DNA of 64,000 bases from Candidatus Vesicomyidisocius sp. Pext_18_S21. GTDB lineage: Bacteria; Pseudomonadota; Gammaproteobacteria; PS1; Pseudothioglobaceae. Below, piece after piece: positions 50,465-59,880 of the stretch (positions are counted from its first letter, which is position 1; the number at the start of each line of letters is the position of its first letter). The notes under the pieces were generated by a model. It was not told the origin of the DNA. It saw only the letters and a program-made list of their open reading frames with translations, and ran no database searches. The DNA is taken from contig CP072535.1 of the NCBI GenBank assembly GCA_021730165.1, forward strand, positions 575,798 through 639,797, read 5' to 3'. A program made the translations under genes and the position numbers.

Positions 50465-52312
50465 TTATAAATTTCTGCTAAAAATTTTAATTTCTGCTTG
50501 AGATTTAAGCATTTCAAGAATATTTACAAATACCTCATTTGATTCAAATCTTAACAAAGATTTTTCAAGTACATCATTGACTATTTCAATATCTGTCGTT
50601 TTAACACCTAATAGATCGATCACAATCGCATTACCACCTTCTAAATTTTGAGCACTGTAGCTAGATTTACTATTAATTGGTTTAGCCAATGCAAACACTT
50701 TATTGACAATAGAAGTTTCAACTTTATTAGAATCTCGTTTTACCCAACCAACACGATGCCATTTTAGTTTATTTTTAATCATTATTTTTTCAAGTGTATC
50801 TTTATCATTATGAAGCAATAAATCAACAATATTATTAGCGAGGTTATCAACAAAAGTTTTAGCTAATAGTGTAATTAAATGTGTATTAATTTCACTTTCA
50901 ACTTCCGAAAAAGATTTTTGTCTTTTTGCTAATTTTTCTCGTGAGCGAATAACCATTAATTTATCTTTTGATAATTCTAAAACCTCTGAATTTTCACCCT
51001 TATTAAGAACCATATCACTAAATGCAGTAGTTACAATTTTTTGGTTTAATTGAGTATTACGTTTATCAAAAAAATCACTCACTTGAAGCTTTAAATCCAT
51101 TTGATCAACAATTTCCTCTAAACTTGTCTCATAAGCTAGGTTGGCTAACTGTTCAGTTAAGTTATAAAATACTTTTTGTGCTTGTTTTTGAATATATAAA
51201 GCAAGTATTTCCTGTTTAACTGTATCAAACGATTTAAGAGTCTTAACTTTAATATTATTTAATTTAATAATATGATAACCAAATTTAGATTTAACTAAAT
51301 CACTCACCTCACCAGGCTTCATAGCAAATACTTTTTTCTCAAATTCTGACACCATAATGCCGCGAGTAAAAAAACCTAAATTTCCTGCATCGTCTTTAGA
51401 GCCTGAATCTTGAGAATATTCCTTAGCTAGCTTGACAAAATCACCACCATTATCTAATAAAGTAACAACTTTTTGTGCAGTTAATTCGTCTGTAAGTAAA
51501 ATATGCTGTGCTTGCCTTTCTTCTTCTGTAGTAAAATTTTCTTGCTCATTTTCATAAAAATTAAATAATTCATCATCACTTACTTTAATTCTTTTTGCAA
51601 TTTCATTCAATGACAATTCAATAAATTCTATTTTTACTTGTTCTGGTTTAAAAAATAATGCCTTTTTATTATCATAAAAATCTTTAACACTTTGCGCGTC
51701 AACTTTAACTTCTTTAATATAATTATCAGTCTGAATAATAATATAACTAAATTTTCGTTTTTGATTGTTTAATTTTTGTAATCTTACAAGTTGTGATGGG
51801 GTAATAAAAGCAGAATCTAATAGATTAGATTTAATTTGAATCCGCCTTAATTCTTGTAACTTTATTGTTTCATATTTTTCCGTTGTATAGCCATTAAGAC
51901 TTAATAATTTCTTATATTTTTCTAATGAAAATCGTCCTTCTTCTTTAAACAAATCATTAGCTCGAATAATAATGTTAAGCTCACTGGTAGTTGTTTCATA
52001 AGATAATTTTCTAGATAACCGCTCAAGCAAGTGTTTATCAAGTATTTGATTAAGAATAATTTTCTTTAGTAAAAAATCAAACTTTTTATCATATTTTTCA
52101 CCTAATTCGTGTTGTAACCATCTTTTTTGTGGGTTAAATTCTAAAAGAAATTCTTCTTTTGAAATGTCAACACCGTCAAAAGAAGCAACTTTAATTTTTG
52201 AAGCAGCGGTAAAATATTCACTTATGCCAAATAAAGCAAAAGGAATAATAATTAAACCAATAATTAAGTAGGATATCCAGCCTTTGATTTTGTTTTTAAT
52301 TGAAACTAGCAT
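50465..52312 (-). CDS. ppiD: periplasmic folding chaperone PpiD
   Basis: PpiD is a membrane-anchored periplasmic chaperone near the Sec translocon. The 615-residue protein has a short cytoplasmic start, one membrane segment (about 13-32, YLIIGLIIIPFALFGISEYF), a SurA-like N-domain, and a parvulin domain near 265-355 (RQAQHILLTDELTAQKV, DSGSKDDAGNLGFFTRGIMV, FGYHIIKL). Length is as in E. coli (623). It lies downstream of hupB and two tRNAs, the usual order hupB-ppiD. Confidence 0.94.
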   Translation of the reverse strand: MLVSIKNKIKGWISYLIIGLIIIPFALFGISEYFTAASKIKVASFDGVDISKEEFLLEFNPQKRWLQHELGEKYDKKFDFLLKKIILNQILDKHLLERLSRKLSYETTTSELNIIIRANDLFKEEGRFSLEKYKKLLSLNGYTTEKYETIKLQELRRIQIKSNLLDSAFITPSQLVRLQKLNNQKRKFSYIIIQTDNYIKEVKVDAQSVKDFYDNKKALFFKPEQVKIEFIELSLNEIAKRIKVSDDELFNFYENEQENFTTEEERQAQHILLTDELTAQKVVTLLDNGGDFVKLAKEYSQDSGSKDDAGNLGFFTRGIMVSEFEKKVFAMKPGEVSDLVKSKFGYHIIKLNNIKVKTLKSFDTVKQEILALYIQKQAQKVFYNLTEQLANLAYETSLEEIVDQMDLKLQVSDFFDKRNTQLNQKIVTTAFSDMVLNKGENSEVLELSKDKLMVIRSREKLAKRQKSFSEVESEINTHLITLLAKTFVDNLANNIVDLLLHNDKDTLEKIMIKNKLKWHRVGWVKRDSNKVETSIVNKVFALAKPINSKSSYSAQNLEGGNAIVIDLLGVKTTDIEIVNDVLEKSLLRFESNEVFVNILEMLKSQAEIKIFSRNL

Positions 52313-52449
52313 AATAGTATGTATTAACGGCTCATAATTAATAACCTAAGAAACGTTTTTTTTATATAAAAGAATTATAAACGAAAACCTTTGTATTCAT
52401 ACGTAGGTTTTATTATGCTTTAAAAACCATCATAATAAAGAAAAGATTA

Positions 52450-52526
<77 letters not shown>

Positions 52527-52537
52527 GAATTTATTTT

Positions 52538-52613
52538 TGGTGGGCGCTACAAGACTTGAACTTGTGACCCTCGCCTTGTAAGGGCGATGCTCTACCAACT
52601 GAGCTAAGCGCCC
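52538..52613 (-). tRNA. tRNA-Val (anticodon TAC)
   Basis: Cloverleaf on the minus strand: acceptor GGGCGCT/AGCGCCC, anticodon stem TCGCC/GGCGA with loop CTTACAA (anticodon TAC), T arm ACAAG-TTCAAGT-CTTGT, discriminator A and encoded CCA (52538-52540). It is probably transcribed together with tRNA-Asp. Confidence 0.96.
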
Positions 52614-52668
52614 AAAAAAAATACCCAGTATTATATAGCAAAAAATTAGGTATATTATACTTTAAAAA

Positions 52669-52944
52669 TTAAGAATTCACCGATTCTTTAAGTAATTTAC
52701 CTGCTTTAAATGCAGGCACTTTAGAAGCCTTAATTTGGATTGCTTCACCTGTTTGAGGGTTGCGGCCTGTACGTGCTGCACGGTCACGAACAACAAAACT
52801 ACCAAAACCTGTAATAGCCACATTATCACCACTTGTTAATGCTGAGGTAATTGCGCCTGTCATAGCGTCTAATGCACGAGTTGAATCTGCTTTTGTTAAG
52901 TTGGAAATTTGTGAAATTACTGCAACTAAATCTGATTTATTCAT
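52669..52944 (-). CDS. hupB: DNA-binding protein HU (beta type)
   Basis: HU is a small dimeric nucleoid protein that bends and compacts DNA. The 91 residues show the family pattern NKSDLVAVISQISNLTKADS, GDNVAITGFGSFVVRDRAARTG, RNPQTGEAIQI and VPAFKAGKLLKE. The beta-arm proline (NPQTG) is present. Lon protease, the usual upstream neighbour, is absent here. As ihfA is a relic, HU may be the main architectural protein left. Confidence 0.96.
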   Translation of the reverse strand: MNKSDLVAVISQISNLTKADSTRALDAMTGAITSALTSGDNVAITGFGSFVVRDRAARTGRNPQTGEAIQIKASKVPAFKAGKLLKESVNS

Positions 52945-53072
52945 TGACTTTATTCTCCTATATATAAACCTTTTTTCGATTAAAAAATATCAAACTTGAA
53001 ATTAAACTTTGGTTGAATTATCCATTAAATATCAATACTGTCAATGGACTTTGATAAAAAATATACTAAATT

Positions 53073-53603
53073 TTATCTCATACTATTTCTTAACTCGTCA
53101 ATAAGAGGATAAATTTTACTTTCCCAAATTCGTCGAGTTAATTCACCAATACGCTTAAAACGAATAATGCCTTGCTGGTCAGTGATAAAGGTTTCAGGTG
53201 TTGCATATACACCTAACTCAAGGCCAAGTTTGCCTAATTGATCAAATACAATCGAATCATATGGATTACCAAGCCTAGTTAAAAATATATTTCCATCCTT
53301 TCTGGTGTCTTTATAATTGATGCCTAACATTTGTAATGAGTTGGTTTTAGCTATTTTCATTAATATTTCATGCTCAACTCTACAGGTAGCACACCAAGAA
53401 GCCCAAACATTAACCAAAGATATTTTTCCCTGTAGTTTATCTTGAATAGAGTAAATTTTAGCACTATTAAAATCTTCCACTTGTAAATTTGGAAACGTTC
53501 TACCAAGTAATGGTGAAGGTAGTTTTGTAGGGTCAAGTCCAAGACCTATATATAAAAAACTTACTAGTACAAAAAATAAAACTAAAGGTAAAAATTTTTT
53601 CAT
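53073..53603 (-). CDS. ccmG: thiol:disulfide interchange protein CcmG/DsbE
   Basis: CcmG is a membrane-tethered periplasmic thioredoxin that keeps apocytochrome c (or CcmH) reduced. The 176-residue protein has an N-terminal anchor (4-22), and WASWCATCRVEH with cysteines at 71 and 74. The conserved GINYKDTRKDG and the cis-proline loop GVYATPETFI are present. It overlaps the ccmE stop by four bases. CcmF, which normally stands between ccmE and ccmG, is missing at this site. Confidence 0.95.
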   Translation of the reverse strand: MKKFLPLVLFFVLVSFLYIGLGLDPTKLPSPLLGRTFPNLQVEDFNSAKIYSIQDKLQGKISLVNVWASWCATCRVEHEILMKIAKTNSLQMLGINYKDTRKDGNIFLTRLGNPYDSIVFDQLGKLGLELGVYATPETFITDQQGIIRFKRIGELTRRIWESKIYPLIDELRNSMR

Positions 53604-54022
53604 TGTTTATTTTTAGCTTTTTCCAACGCGTCAGCCACTTCTGGTGGCATGTAATTTTCATCATGTTTAGCAAGTACCTCAGTTGCCATAAAAACGCCAT
53701 CAACTAAAGAACCAGTTGTAATAACGCCCTGACCTTCTTTAAATAAATCAGGTAAAATTCCTGAATAGTTAACACGAAAGGTGTTAGCATAATCAGTTAC
53801 ATAAAATACAACTTTAATACCATCATGTTTAACACTATCCTTAACAATCATACCTCCTAAACGAAAATCTTTATCTTTTGGAGCTCTACCCTTGGTTATA
53901 TCAGTAGGAGATAAAAAATACAATAAATTTTTATTAAATGCTTTTAAACCTAAATAACCAGCTAAACTCACACCTATTACCAATAAAGCAACTAGTACCA
54001 TTCTATTTTGTCGTTTTGTCAT
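53600..54022 (-). CDS. ccmE: cytochrome c maturation haem chaperone CcmE
   Basis: CcmE binds haem covalently in the periplasm and passes it to CcmF/CcmH. The 140-residue protein has one N-terminal membrane segment (10-26), the OB-fold with FRLGGMIVKDSV and FYVTDYANTFRVNYSGILPD, and the haem-binding histidine at 120 in VLAKHDENYMPPE. It starts one base after the ccmD stop and overlaps ccmG. Confidence 0.96.
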   Translation of the reverse strand: MTKRQNRMVLVALLVIGVSLAGYLGLKAFNKNLLYFLSPTDITKGRAPKDKDFRLGGMIVKDSVKHDGIKVVFYVTDYANTFRVNYSGILPDLFKEGQGVITTGSLVDGVFMATEVLAKHDENYMPPEVADALEKAKNKQ

Positions 54023-54023
54023 G

Positions 54024-54194
54024 TTATTTTTCTCTTAAATACTTAATACGCAATTGTTCGATTACATTTTTGTGAATAGAATATGTGCGTATAAATAAAA
54101 TTGCAATCACAATCAAGGTCATTAAATAAGAAAACCAAATATAAAAAGCGTACTTTCCATACGGAAGAAAAGAAAAATATTCTGCTAACGTCAC
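54024..54194 (-). CDS. ccmD: haem exporter protein CcmD
   Basis: CcmD is a tiny single-helix membrane protein that helps release haem-CcmE from the CcmABC complex. A 56-codon frame starts at GTG (54192-54194), overlapping the ccmC TAG by one base, and ends at TAA 54024-54026. It reads TLAEYFSFLPYGKYAFYIWF, then a membrane segment, then RTYSIHKNVIEQLRIKYL and a basic tail. The motif GKYAFYIWxSY and the position between ccmC and ccmE identify it. Confidence 0.92.
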   Translation of the reverse strand: MTLAEYFSFLPYGKYAFYIWFSYLMTLIVIAILFIRTYSIHKNVIEQLRIKYLREK

Positions 54195-54934
54195 TATCTA
54201 TGCTCCATAATTACTTTTTTAACCCAACTAGAATTTTGTTCTATGACCAACACTTCATCCCTAGCCCTCATTAACATAAGCGCACCATATAAAAATTTAA
54301 ACGCCATACCCATTAATAATAATGCAATCAACATATCAACATCTTGGATAGCTACTTTATTAACACTGACTGACGCACTCTGATGTAATGTATTCCACCA
54401 TTTAACCGAATAATGAATAATAGGTAAATTAACCAACCCCATAATAGCTAATACTGAAGAAGCCCTGGATGCAGTTTTAGGGTTATTAAATGCATTATTA
54501 AGTGACATATAAGCTAAGTATAAAAACAATAAAATTAACTCTGATGTTAAACGTGCATCCCACACCCACCAAGTACCCCACATTGGTTTACCCCAAACCG
54601 CACCAGTAGTTAAGGCTAAAAAGGTAAATGCTGCCCCAATAGGAGCTGACACCTTAGCAATTACATATGCTAATTTAATTTTCCAAATTAGGCCAATACC
54701 CCCTGAAATTGCCAATACTAAGTAAACAAACATACTCATCCATGCAGCAGGTACATGGATAAACATAATGCGATAACTCTCACCTTGTTGATAGTCAATA
54801 GGTGCCACAATTAGTCCCCAGTATAAACCGACCAATATTAGAACAATAAAAGGGATTAAAAGCCAAAAAATCATTTTTTGACTAATTTGATAGAAATTTT
54901 TAGGCGAGGCAAAAGTTTGAATCCATTTCCACAT
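54194..54934 (-). CDS. ccmC: haem exporter protein CcmC
   Basis: CcmC loads haem onto CcmE with the CcmAB ATPase. The 246-residue protein has six membrane helices, periplasmic histidines (FIHVPAAWMSM and IHYSVKWWNTLHQ) and the tryptophan-rich haem-handling loop GKPMWGTWWVWDARLTSELIL. It leads the ccmC-D-E-G run on the minus strand; the ABC subunits ccmA and ccmB that normally precede it are not here (tsaB lies upstream). Confidence 0.96.
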   Translation of the reverse strand: MWKWIQTFASPKNFYQISQKMIFWLLIPFIVLILVGLYWGLIVAPIDYQQGESYRIMFIHVPAAWMSMFVYLVLAISGGIGLIWKIKLAYVIAKVSAPIGAAFTFLALTTGAVWGKPMWGTWWVWDARLTSELILLFLYLAYMSLNNAFNNPKTASRASSVLAIMGLVNLPIIHYSVKWWNTLHQSASVSVNKVAIQDVDMLIALLLMGMAFKFLYGALMLMRARDEVLVIEQNSSWVKKVIMEHR

Positions 54935-54971
54935 AAACCAACCCTGCTAGTTATTTAACTTATGAAATATA

Positions 54972-55631
54972 TTATTTTAGCGACTTATGTGCAACATTAT
55001 TACGTAAATAAGTTGGTAGTGGCAACTTATTGCTAAATTTGATATGTTGGTTAACACAGGTTAAGTAAAGTACTATAAGATTCTCAGCTTTTGGATAAAA
55101 ATTAGCAATGTAGGTATTAATACCTGTTTGCTGAATAAGCTCATTGTCATATACACCCCATCCATTTCCCACGCCAATAAAATGTTTTCCAAGAATATCC
55201 ACTTCATCAGGCTTTTGTAAACTTTCCTTACACAGGATTTGATTTTGATAAATACCCCAATACACCTCACTCATACGCGCATCAAGTGCAATAGCAATTT
55301 TGCTAGTATTGTATTTTTTAAATGCTCCAAACCCAAGCAACTCAAGTGTCGAAAAACCTAATGTAGGAATATTATACGCCAACGATATACCTTGAACTAC
55401 ACTAACACACATTCTAACGCCTGTAAAAGATCCAGGGCCTTTAGTATAAATAATACCATCCAAGGCAGAAGGTAACAATTTACCAGCTTTAAAAATTTCA
55501 TCACAAAGTGATAATATTAAACCTGAACTTTTTTTCACGTCTTGAACAAAACGAGAAAAGGTTTCACCTTTGGTGTAAATACTTACAGAGCACGTATTAG
55601 TACACGTATCAATTGCTAATAAATTTAGCAT
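54972..55631 (-). CDS. tsaB: tRNA threonylcarbamoyladenosine protein TsaB
   Basis: TsaB partners TsaD and TsaE in making the t6A37 modification of ANN-decoding tRNAs. The 219-residue protein begins LLAIDTCTNTCSVSIY, and has the IIYTKGPGSFTGVRMCVSVV motif, ALDARMSEVYWG and a C-terminus of the usual length. It lies 37 bp upstream of ccmC on the same strand. Confidence 0.93.
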   Translation of the reverse strand: MLNLLAIDTCTNTCSVSIYTKGETFSRFVQDVKKSSGLILSLCDEIFKAGKLLPSALDGIIYTKGPGSFTGVRMCVSVVQGISLAYNIPTLGFSTLELLGFGAFKKYNTSKIAIALDARMSEVYWGIYQNQILCKESLQKPDEVDILGKHFIGVGNGWGVYDNELIQQTGINTYIANFYPKAENLIVLYLTCVNQHIKFSNKLPLPTYLRNNVAHKSLK

Positions 55632-56126
55632 TTTCTTAAACTTATGATATATAAAACAAAATATTTGTATTTAAATCAGTTTTAATAAATACCTAGCTGA
55701 GTGATAATAATTAGAGTCCTTAACTAAAGCTATAATCTTAGCCATTCCTGCTATAATCTTAGCCATTCCTTTTAAGTTACAATCATACCATATCTTTTAT
55801 TAAAGTAAAACCAAGTAAGATTAATGAAACCATTAATACTTGTATTACTTATTTAACTCAAATACAAAATATTTATACAACTAATTAAGCATGTATTCTT
55901 TAATTGAACAAATATACCAATTAACAACCTCATCAATACTTCTTTGACTTCTTATTTCAAAAACTTCTCTTTTACTATTTAATAAGGTATTTTCAATTAA
56001 ATACATCTTATGATATTAGTCTTAAGAAATGACTTATTGTAAAATATGTAATCATAATAAATTATCTAAATTTTAACAAAATTTATCCACAAAATATTTT
56101 TTTATACAATATATGGAATTAAGTGA
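55632..56126. other. gap with a tandem duplication and eroded coding traces
   Basis: The minus strand carries coding-like fragments (EVFEIRSQRSIDEVVNWYI near 55975-55905; MAKIIALVKDSNYYHSAR near 55760-55690) broken by stops; I cannot name the gene. One perfect DnaA box, TTATCCACA, occurs at 56083-56091, but it is single and unaccompanied by dnaA/dnaN or clusters, so I do not call an origin. Confidence 0.4.
55729..55770. repeat. 21-bp tandem duplication in the tsaB-rpsF gap
   Basis: Two exact adjacent copies of gctataatcttagccattc plus t (55729-55749 and 55750-55770). On the minus strand it doubles a seven-codon unit in the frame GMAKIIA, as if duplicated while still coding or shortly after decay. 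The unit length equals that of the pheA duplication. Confidence 0.95.
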
Positions 56127-56153
56127 TTGTTAAAAACAAATAATTAGTATAAA
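56127..56153 (+). promoter_or_regulatory. probable sigma-70 promoter of the rpsF operon
   Basis: TTGTTA at 56127-56132 and TATAAA at 56148-56153 with a 15-bp spacer lie about 70 bp before rpsF. The leader after it contains a small stem (GCTTG/CAAGC) and then AAGGAG ahead of the ATG. An S6:S18-type autoregulatory leader is possible but not shown. Confidence 0.45.
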
Positions 56154-56221
56154 ATTCTTTCTTCCTTGCTTGAGAGCGCTATTTTCCAAGCTATTAAAAC
56201 ATAACCATAAGGAGAAAACTC

Positions 56222-56569
56222 ATGAGACATTATGAAATTACACTTATTGTCCATCCTGACCAATCAGCTCAGGTAGGTACAATGATGGAGAAATACAAAG
56301 AAATCATTACTACTGATGGTGGTAAGATTCATAGAGAAGAAGATTGGGGGCGTAAGCATTTAGCCTATCCAATTAAGAAAATTTATAAAGCACATTACTT
56401 GATGATGAATATTGAGTGTGACCAAGAGATGCTTGATAAACTCAATTATAATTTTCGCTTTAATGATGCTATTCTTAGAAATTTAATCATTTCTAAGAAT
56501 AAGGCAATTACCACCCCATCAATTATGATAGTTAATAAAGATAAAGATAAAGAAAAAGGGAAATCATAA
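56222..56569 (+). CDS. rpsF: 30S ribosomal protein S6
   Basis: S6 binds with S18 to the platform of the 30S subunit. The 115-residue protein begins [20 protein letters not shown], with the conserved [16 protein letters not shown] and YLMMNIEC, and a lysine-rich tail with [16 protein letters not shown] precedes the ATG by seven bases. It overlaps rpsR by one base and leads rpsF-rpsR-rplI. Confidence 0.97.
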   Translation: MRHYEITLIVHPDQSAQVGTMMEKYKEIITTDGGKIHREEDWGRKHLAYPIKKIYKAHYLMMNIECDQEMLDKLNYNFRFNDAILRNLIISKNKAITTPSIMIVNKDKDKEKGKS

Positions 56570-56823
56570 TGGCCAAGCAAATAAAAAGAAAACGTAGACC
56601 TCAAATTAAAATTAACACTTTTTGCCGTTTTACGGCAGCAGGAGTTACAAAAATTGATTATAAGGATATTGACATATTGCTTAAAAATATTGATGAAAGT
56701 GGAAAAATTACACCATCAAGAATGACTGGTACCAGTGCTAAATTTCAGCGTAAACTAACAACTGCCATTAAAAGAGCTAGGTTCTTAGCCCTTATTCCTT
56801 ATACTGACAAGCACAAGAAATAG
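56569..56823 (+). CDS. rpsR: 30S ribosomal protein S18
   Basis: S18 pairs with S6 on the 30S platform. The 84-residue basic protein has [20 protein letters not shown] and the signature [20 protein letters not shown], then [12 protein letters not shown]. It starts one base into the rpsF stop. Length is slightly above the usual 75 because of a basic N-terminus. Confidence 0.97.
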   Translation: MAKQIKRKRRPQIKINTFCRFTAAGVTKIDYKDIDILLKNIDESGKITPSRMTGTSAKFQRKLTTAIKRARFLALIPYTDKHKK

Positions 56824-56832
56824 GAGTCTATT

Positions 56833-57285
56833 ATGCAAGTAATTTTATTAGAAAATATTCAAAAATTAGGAAACTTAGGTGATGTAATTAACGTTAAAGC
56901 TGGCTATACTCGTAACTTTTTAATCCCCAAAGGAAAAGCTAAACTTGCAACTAAAACAAACTTAATTGAATTTGAGTTGATTAAAGCTAAGCTACAAGCT
57001 GCCGAAGCTAAAACACTTAAAAATGCAAAAGTAATTGAAGCTAAAATAACTGATACTATTTGTATTATCCAAGCTAATGCAAGTGAAGAAGGTAAATTAT
57101 TTGGTTCCATCAACACCACTGATATTCAAACAAGTCTTATAAAAAGTGGTTTTAAAATTGAAAAACGTAATATTGATATACCTGAGACAATTCGTCATAC
57201 AGGTGAATATGAAATTAACATTAATTTACATACAAATATTACAGTAAGTGTTAAAATTGTTATTGAAGCTCTCCAAAAAGCATAA
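56833..57285 (+). CDS. rplI: 50S ribosomal protein L9
   Basis: L9 is an elongated 50S protein with two globular domains linked by a long helix. The 150 residues start MQVILLENIQKLGNLGDVIN, VKAGYTRNFLIPKGKA (the family signature), then a helical linker rich in Lys/Ala (50-75) and a C-terminal domain with EEGKLFGSI. It is preceded by TAGGAG and followed by a terminator. Confidence 0.97.
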   Translation: MQVILLENIQKLGNLGDVINVKAGYTRNFLIPKGKAKLATKTNLIEFELIKAKLQAAEAKTLKNAKVIEAKITDTICIIQANASEEGKLFGSINTTDIQTSLIKSGFKIEKRNIDIPETIRHTGEYEININLHTNITVSVKIVIEALQKA

Positions 57286-57310
57286 AAAACTAATTCATTG
57301 TACGTTAAAA

Positions 57311-57345
57311 TTAAAAACCCTATAATTAGGGTTTTTAATTTTTTA
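57311..57345 (+). terminator. Rho-independent terminator of the rpsF operon
   Basis: An 11-bp perfect stem, ttaaaaaccct (57311-57321) with agggtttttaa (57328-57338), loop ataatt, followed by a T run (ttttttaa). It lies 25 bp after rplI and before dnaB. It is one of the few clear terminators in this window. Confidence 0.85.
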
Positions 57346-57370
57346 AAAGGTTCTTTAAAAAGAAAAGCCA

Positions 57371-58816
57371 ATGAATATCAAAAACACCAAAATACCACCC
57401 AATTCAATTGAATCAGAACAATCTGTTTTAGGTGGTTTATTATTACATAATGAAGCGTGGGATCGTGTTGCAGATATTTTAACTGAGATAGACTTTTACA
57501 ATGCCTCACATAAAATTATTTTTAATGCTATTAGCACTCTATTAGAGCATGACCAACCTGCTGATATTCTCACTGTAAAAGAACAAGTCAAAAAAACAAA
57601 TTCTGAAGAAATTATTGGTGGCTTTTTCTATTTAGCCCAAATTGCTGAAAATACCCCTAGTATTTCTAACATTGAAGCTTATGCTAAACATGTGCGAGAA
57701 TTATCAGTTTATCGTCAACTAATTATTGTTAGTCACCAAATTGCCGATGCTGCATACCATCCAAAAGAAATTGAAGTTCAAGAGTTAATTGATCTTTCTG
57801 AGAAAAAAATATTTGAAATTGCCGAACAAATGACTCGTGGTAAACAAGACGTTACTAATATAAAGGATATTATTAAAGATGTTGTTAATCGCGTACAAGA
57901 AATGCAAGAATATAGTGGTATAAATGGCTTAGAGACTGGCTTTATTGAATTAGATAAGTTAACTTCCGGCTTACAAAATGGCGATCTAATTATTATTGCC
58001 GGGCGCCCATCTATGGGTAAAACCGCTTTTTCAATGAATATTATTGAACATATTGCTATTACTGCTAAAGAACCTAAACCAGTTGTAATATTTAGTTTAG
58101 AAATGCCAACTGAACAATTAGTAATGCGTATGATTTCATCATTTGGTCATATTGAAGGATCAAAATTACGCAACACCATGACTGAAACTGAATGGAATAG
58201 CTTTAATCATGCTGTATTAGCTCTGGAAAAATCTACCGTTCTTATTGACGAAACCCCTTCTATTACACCAATAGAAATTCGCGCAAAATGTCGACGATTA
58301 AAACGCCAATACCCTGACTTAGCACTAATTATGGTAGATTACTTGCAACTCATGACTGTACACGGAAAGAATGAAAATAGGGTGCAAGAAATATCTGAAA
58401 TTTCCCGTTCACTAAAAGCACTAGCTAAAGAAATTAACGTACCAGTTCTTGCCTTATCACAACTTAATCGTGGAGTTGAATCACGTCTTAAAGCTAACAA
58501 AGGTCGTATGCCACAAATGGTTGATTTACGAGAATCTGGCTCAATTGAACAAGATGCTGATATTATTGGCTTTATCTACCGAGATCAACAATATCATGAT
58601 GACACTTATTCAAACCCAGAAGAAATTGGTAAGGCAGATTTAAAGATTGTCAAACATAGAAATGGCCCCACTGGAATAATCAAACTTGCCTTTATCGGTG
58701 AATATGCACGATTTGAAGACTTGACTAACGAGGACCAATTTCACGATATAAACGATGAACAAATAGATACAACTTATACACATAATATAGCTAATTTTGA
58801 CCAGGAACCTTTTTAA
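57371..58816 (+). CDS. dnaB: replicative DNA helicase
   Basis: DnaB is the hexameric 5'-3' helicase of the replication fork. The 481-residue protein has the N-terminal helical domain (PPNSIESEQSVLGGLL), a linker, then the RecA-like core with GRPSMGKTAFSMNI, FSLEMPTEQLVMRM, LIMVDYLQLM and ALSQLNRGVESR, then DLRESGSIEQDADII. No intein is present. It follows the rpsF-rplI operon, its common place, and precedes alr (14 bp). Confidence 0.98.
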   Translation: MNIKNTKIPPNSIESEQSVLGGLLLHNEAWDRVADILTEIDFYNASHKIIFNAISTLLEHDQPADILTVKEQVKKTNSEEIIGGFFYLAQIAENTPSISNIEAYAKHVRELSVYRQLIIVSHQIADAAYHPKEIEVQELIDLSEKKIFEIAEQMTRGKQDVTNIKDIIKDVVNRVQEMQEYSGINGLETGFIELDKLTSGLQNGDLIIIAGRPSMGKTAFSMNIIEHIAITAKEPKPVVIFSLEMPTEQLVMRMISSFGHIEGSKLRNTMTETEWNSFNHAVLALEKSTVLIDETPSITPIEIRAKCRRLKRQYPDLALIMVDYLQLMTVHGKNENRVQEISEISRSLKALAKEINVPVLALSQLNRGVESRLKANKGRMPQMVDLRESGSIEQDADIIGFIYRDQQYHDDTYSNPEEIGKADLKIVKHRNGPTGIIKLAFIGEYARFEDLTNEDQFHDINDEQIDTTYTHNIANFDQEPF

Positions 58817-58830
58817 TAAAAATCTTATCT

Positions 58831-59880
58831 ATGTGTACCATTATTTCAATTTCACAATCAGCATTAAAGCACAATCTCTTAGTTGTAAAAAAAAATGCGC
58901 CTAATTCCAAAATAGTTTCTATGGTAAAGGCAAATGCTTATGGTCACCAGATTAATTTAATCAATCCAATTATTAACCATTCTGATTTATTAGCTGTCAG
59001 CGAAATCTCGGAAGCAAAAAAGTTACGTAAAATAACAAAAAAACCAATTTTACTTCTATCAGGTGTTATTGAAGATCAAGAACTACAACAAGCCATTAAA
59101 TTAAATTGCCAAATTGTTGTACATGATAAAACCCAAATTACCACTATTAACAACACCAAACAACCAATCAATATTTGGATAAAAATTAACACAGGCATGC
59201 ACCGACTAGGATTATCTACCCATGAATACTTTGATTGTATAAAATTACTAGCAAACAACCCGTTAATTAATACTCAATGTGTTATGAGCCATTTTGCTTG
59301 CGCTGATGAAATTAACCACCCAATGAACCAGTCTCAACTATTTGAATTTAAAAAATCAACATATCACACAACTAAACGCTCAATGGCAAATTCTGCTGCA
59401 ATTTTGTCAAACCCAGCTTCACACTTTGATTATGTTCGTCCTGGTATTATGTTATATGGGGTTTCTCCTTTTGAAATTATTAATAATAATCTTAAGCCTG
59501 TTATGCAACTATCAGCACCAATTATGTCAATTAAAACAATCCAAACTGGTGATTCAGTTGGCTATGGTGCCACTTGGATAGCTAAAGAATCAACAACCAT
59601 AGCAACTATCGGTATCGGTTATGGTGATGGCTATCCACGTCATGCTAAAAATGGCACTCCTGTGCTAATTAATAACAATTTATGTCCACTTATTGGTCGT
59701 GTATCGATGGATTTAATTTGCGTTGATATAAGTAATGTTAAAGCCTCTGTTGGGGATAATGTCATTCTTTGGGGGACTCAGAAATTACGTATTGAAACTA
59801 TTGCAAAACACAGCGATACTATTGCTTATGAACTACTCACAGGTATTAGTTCTCGGGTTGCTTTTATTAGTACTATATGA
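58831..59880 (+). CDS. alr: alanine racemase
   Basis: Alr makes D-alanine for peptidoglycan. The 349-residue PLP enzyme has SMVKANAYGHQ with PLP lysine K33, WIKINTGMHRLGLS, SNPASHFDYVRPGIMLYG and, in the C-terminal barrel, VGYGATW with the second catalytic tyrosine and IGRVSMDLICVD. It overlaps the phosphodiesterase gene by four bases. Confidence 0.96.
   Translation: MCTIISISQSALKHNLLVVKKNAPNSKIVSMVKANAYGHQINLINPIINHSDLLAVSEISEAKKLRKITKKPILLLSGVIEDQELQQAIKLNCQIVVHDKTQITTINNTKQPINIWIKINTGMHRLGLSTHEYFDCIKLLANNPLINTQCVMSHFACADEINHPMNQSQLFEFKKSTYHTTKRSMANSAAILSNPASHFDYVRPGIMLYGVSPFEIINNNLKPVMQLSAPIMSIKTIQTGDSVGYGATWIAKESTTIATIGIGYGDGYPRHAKNGTPVLINNNLCPLIGRVSMDLICVDISNVKASVGDNVILWGTQKLRIETIAKHSDTIAYELLTGISSRVAFISTI

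Noticed and set aside
56083-56091. Perfect DnaA box TTATCCACA, considered as an origin signal
   Set aside because: A single box with no cluster, no dnaA or dnaN nearby and no skew analysis possible; insufficient to call an origin.
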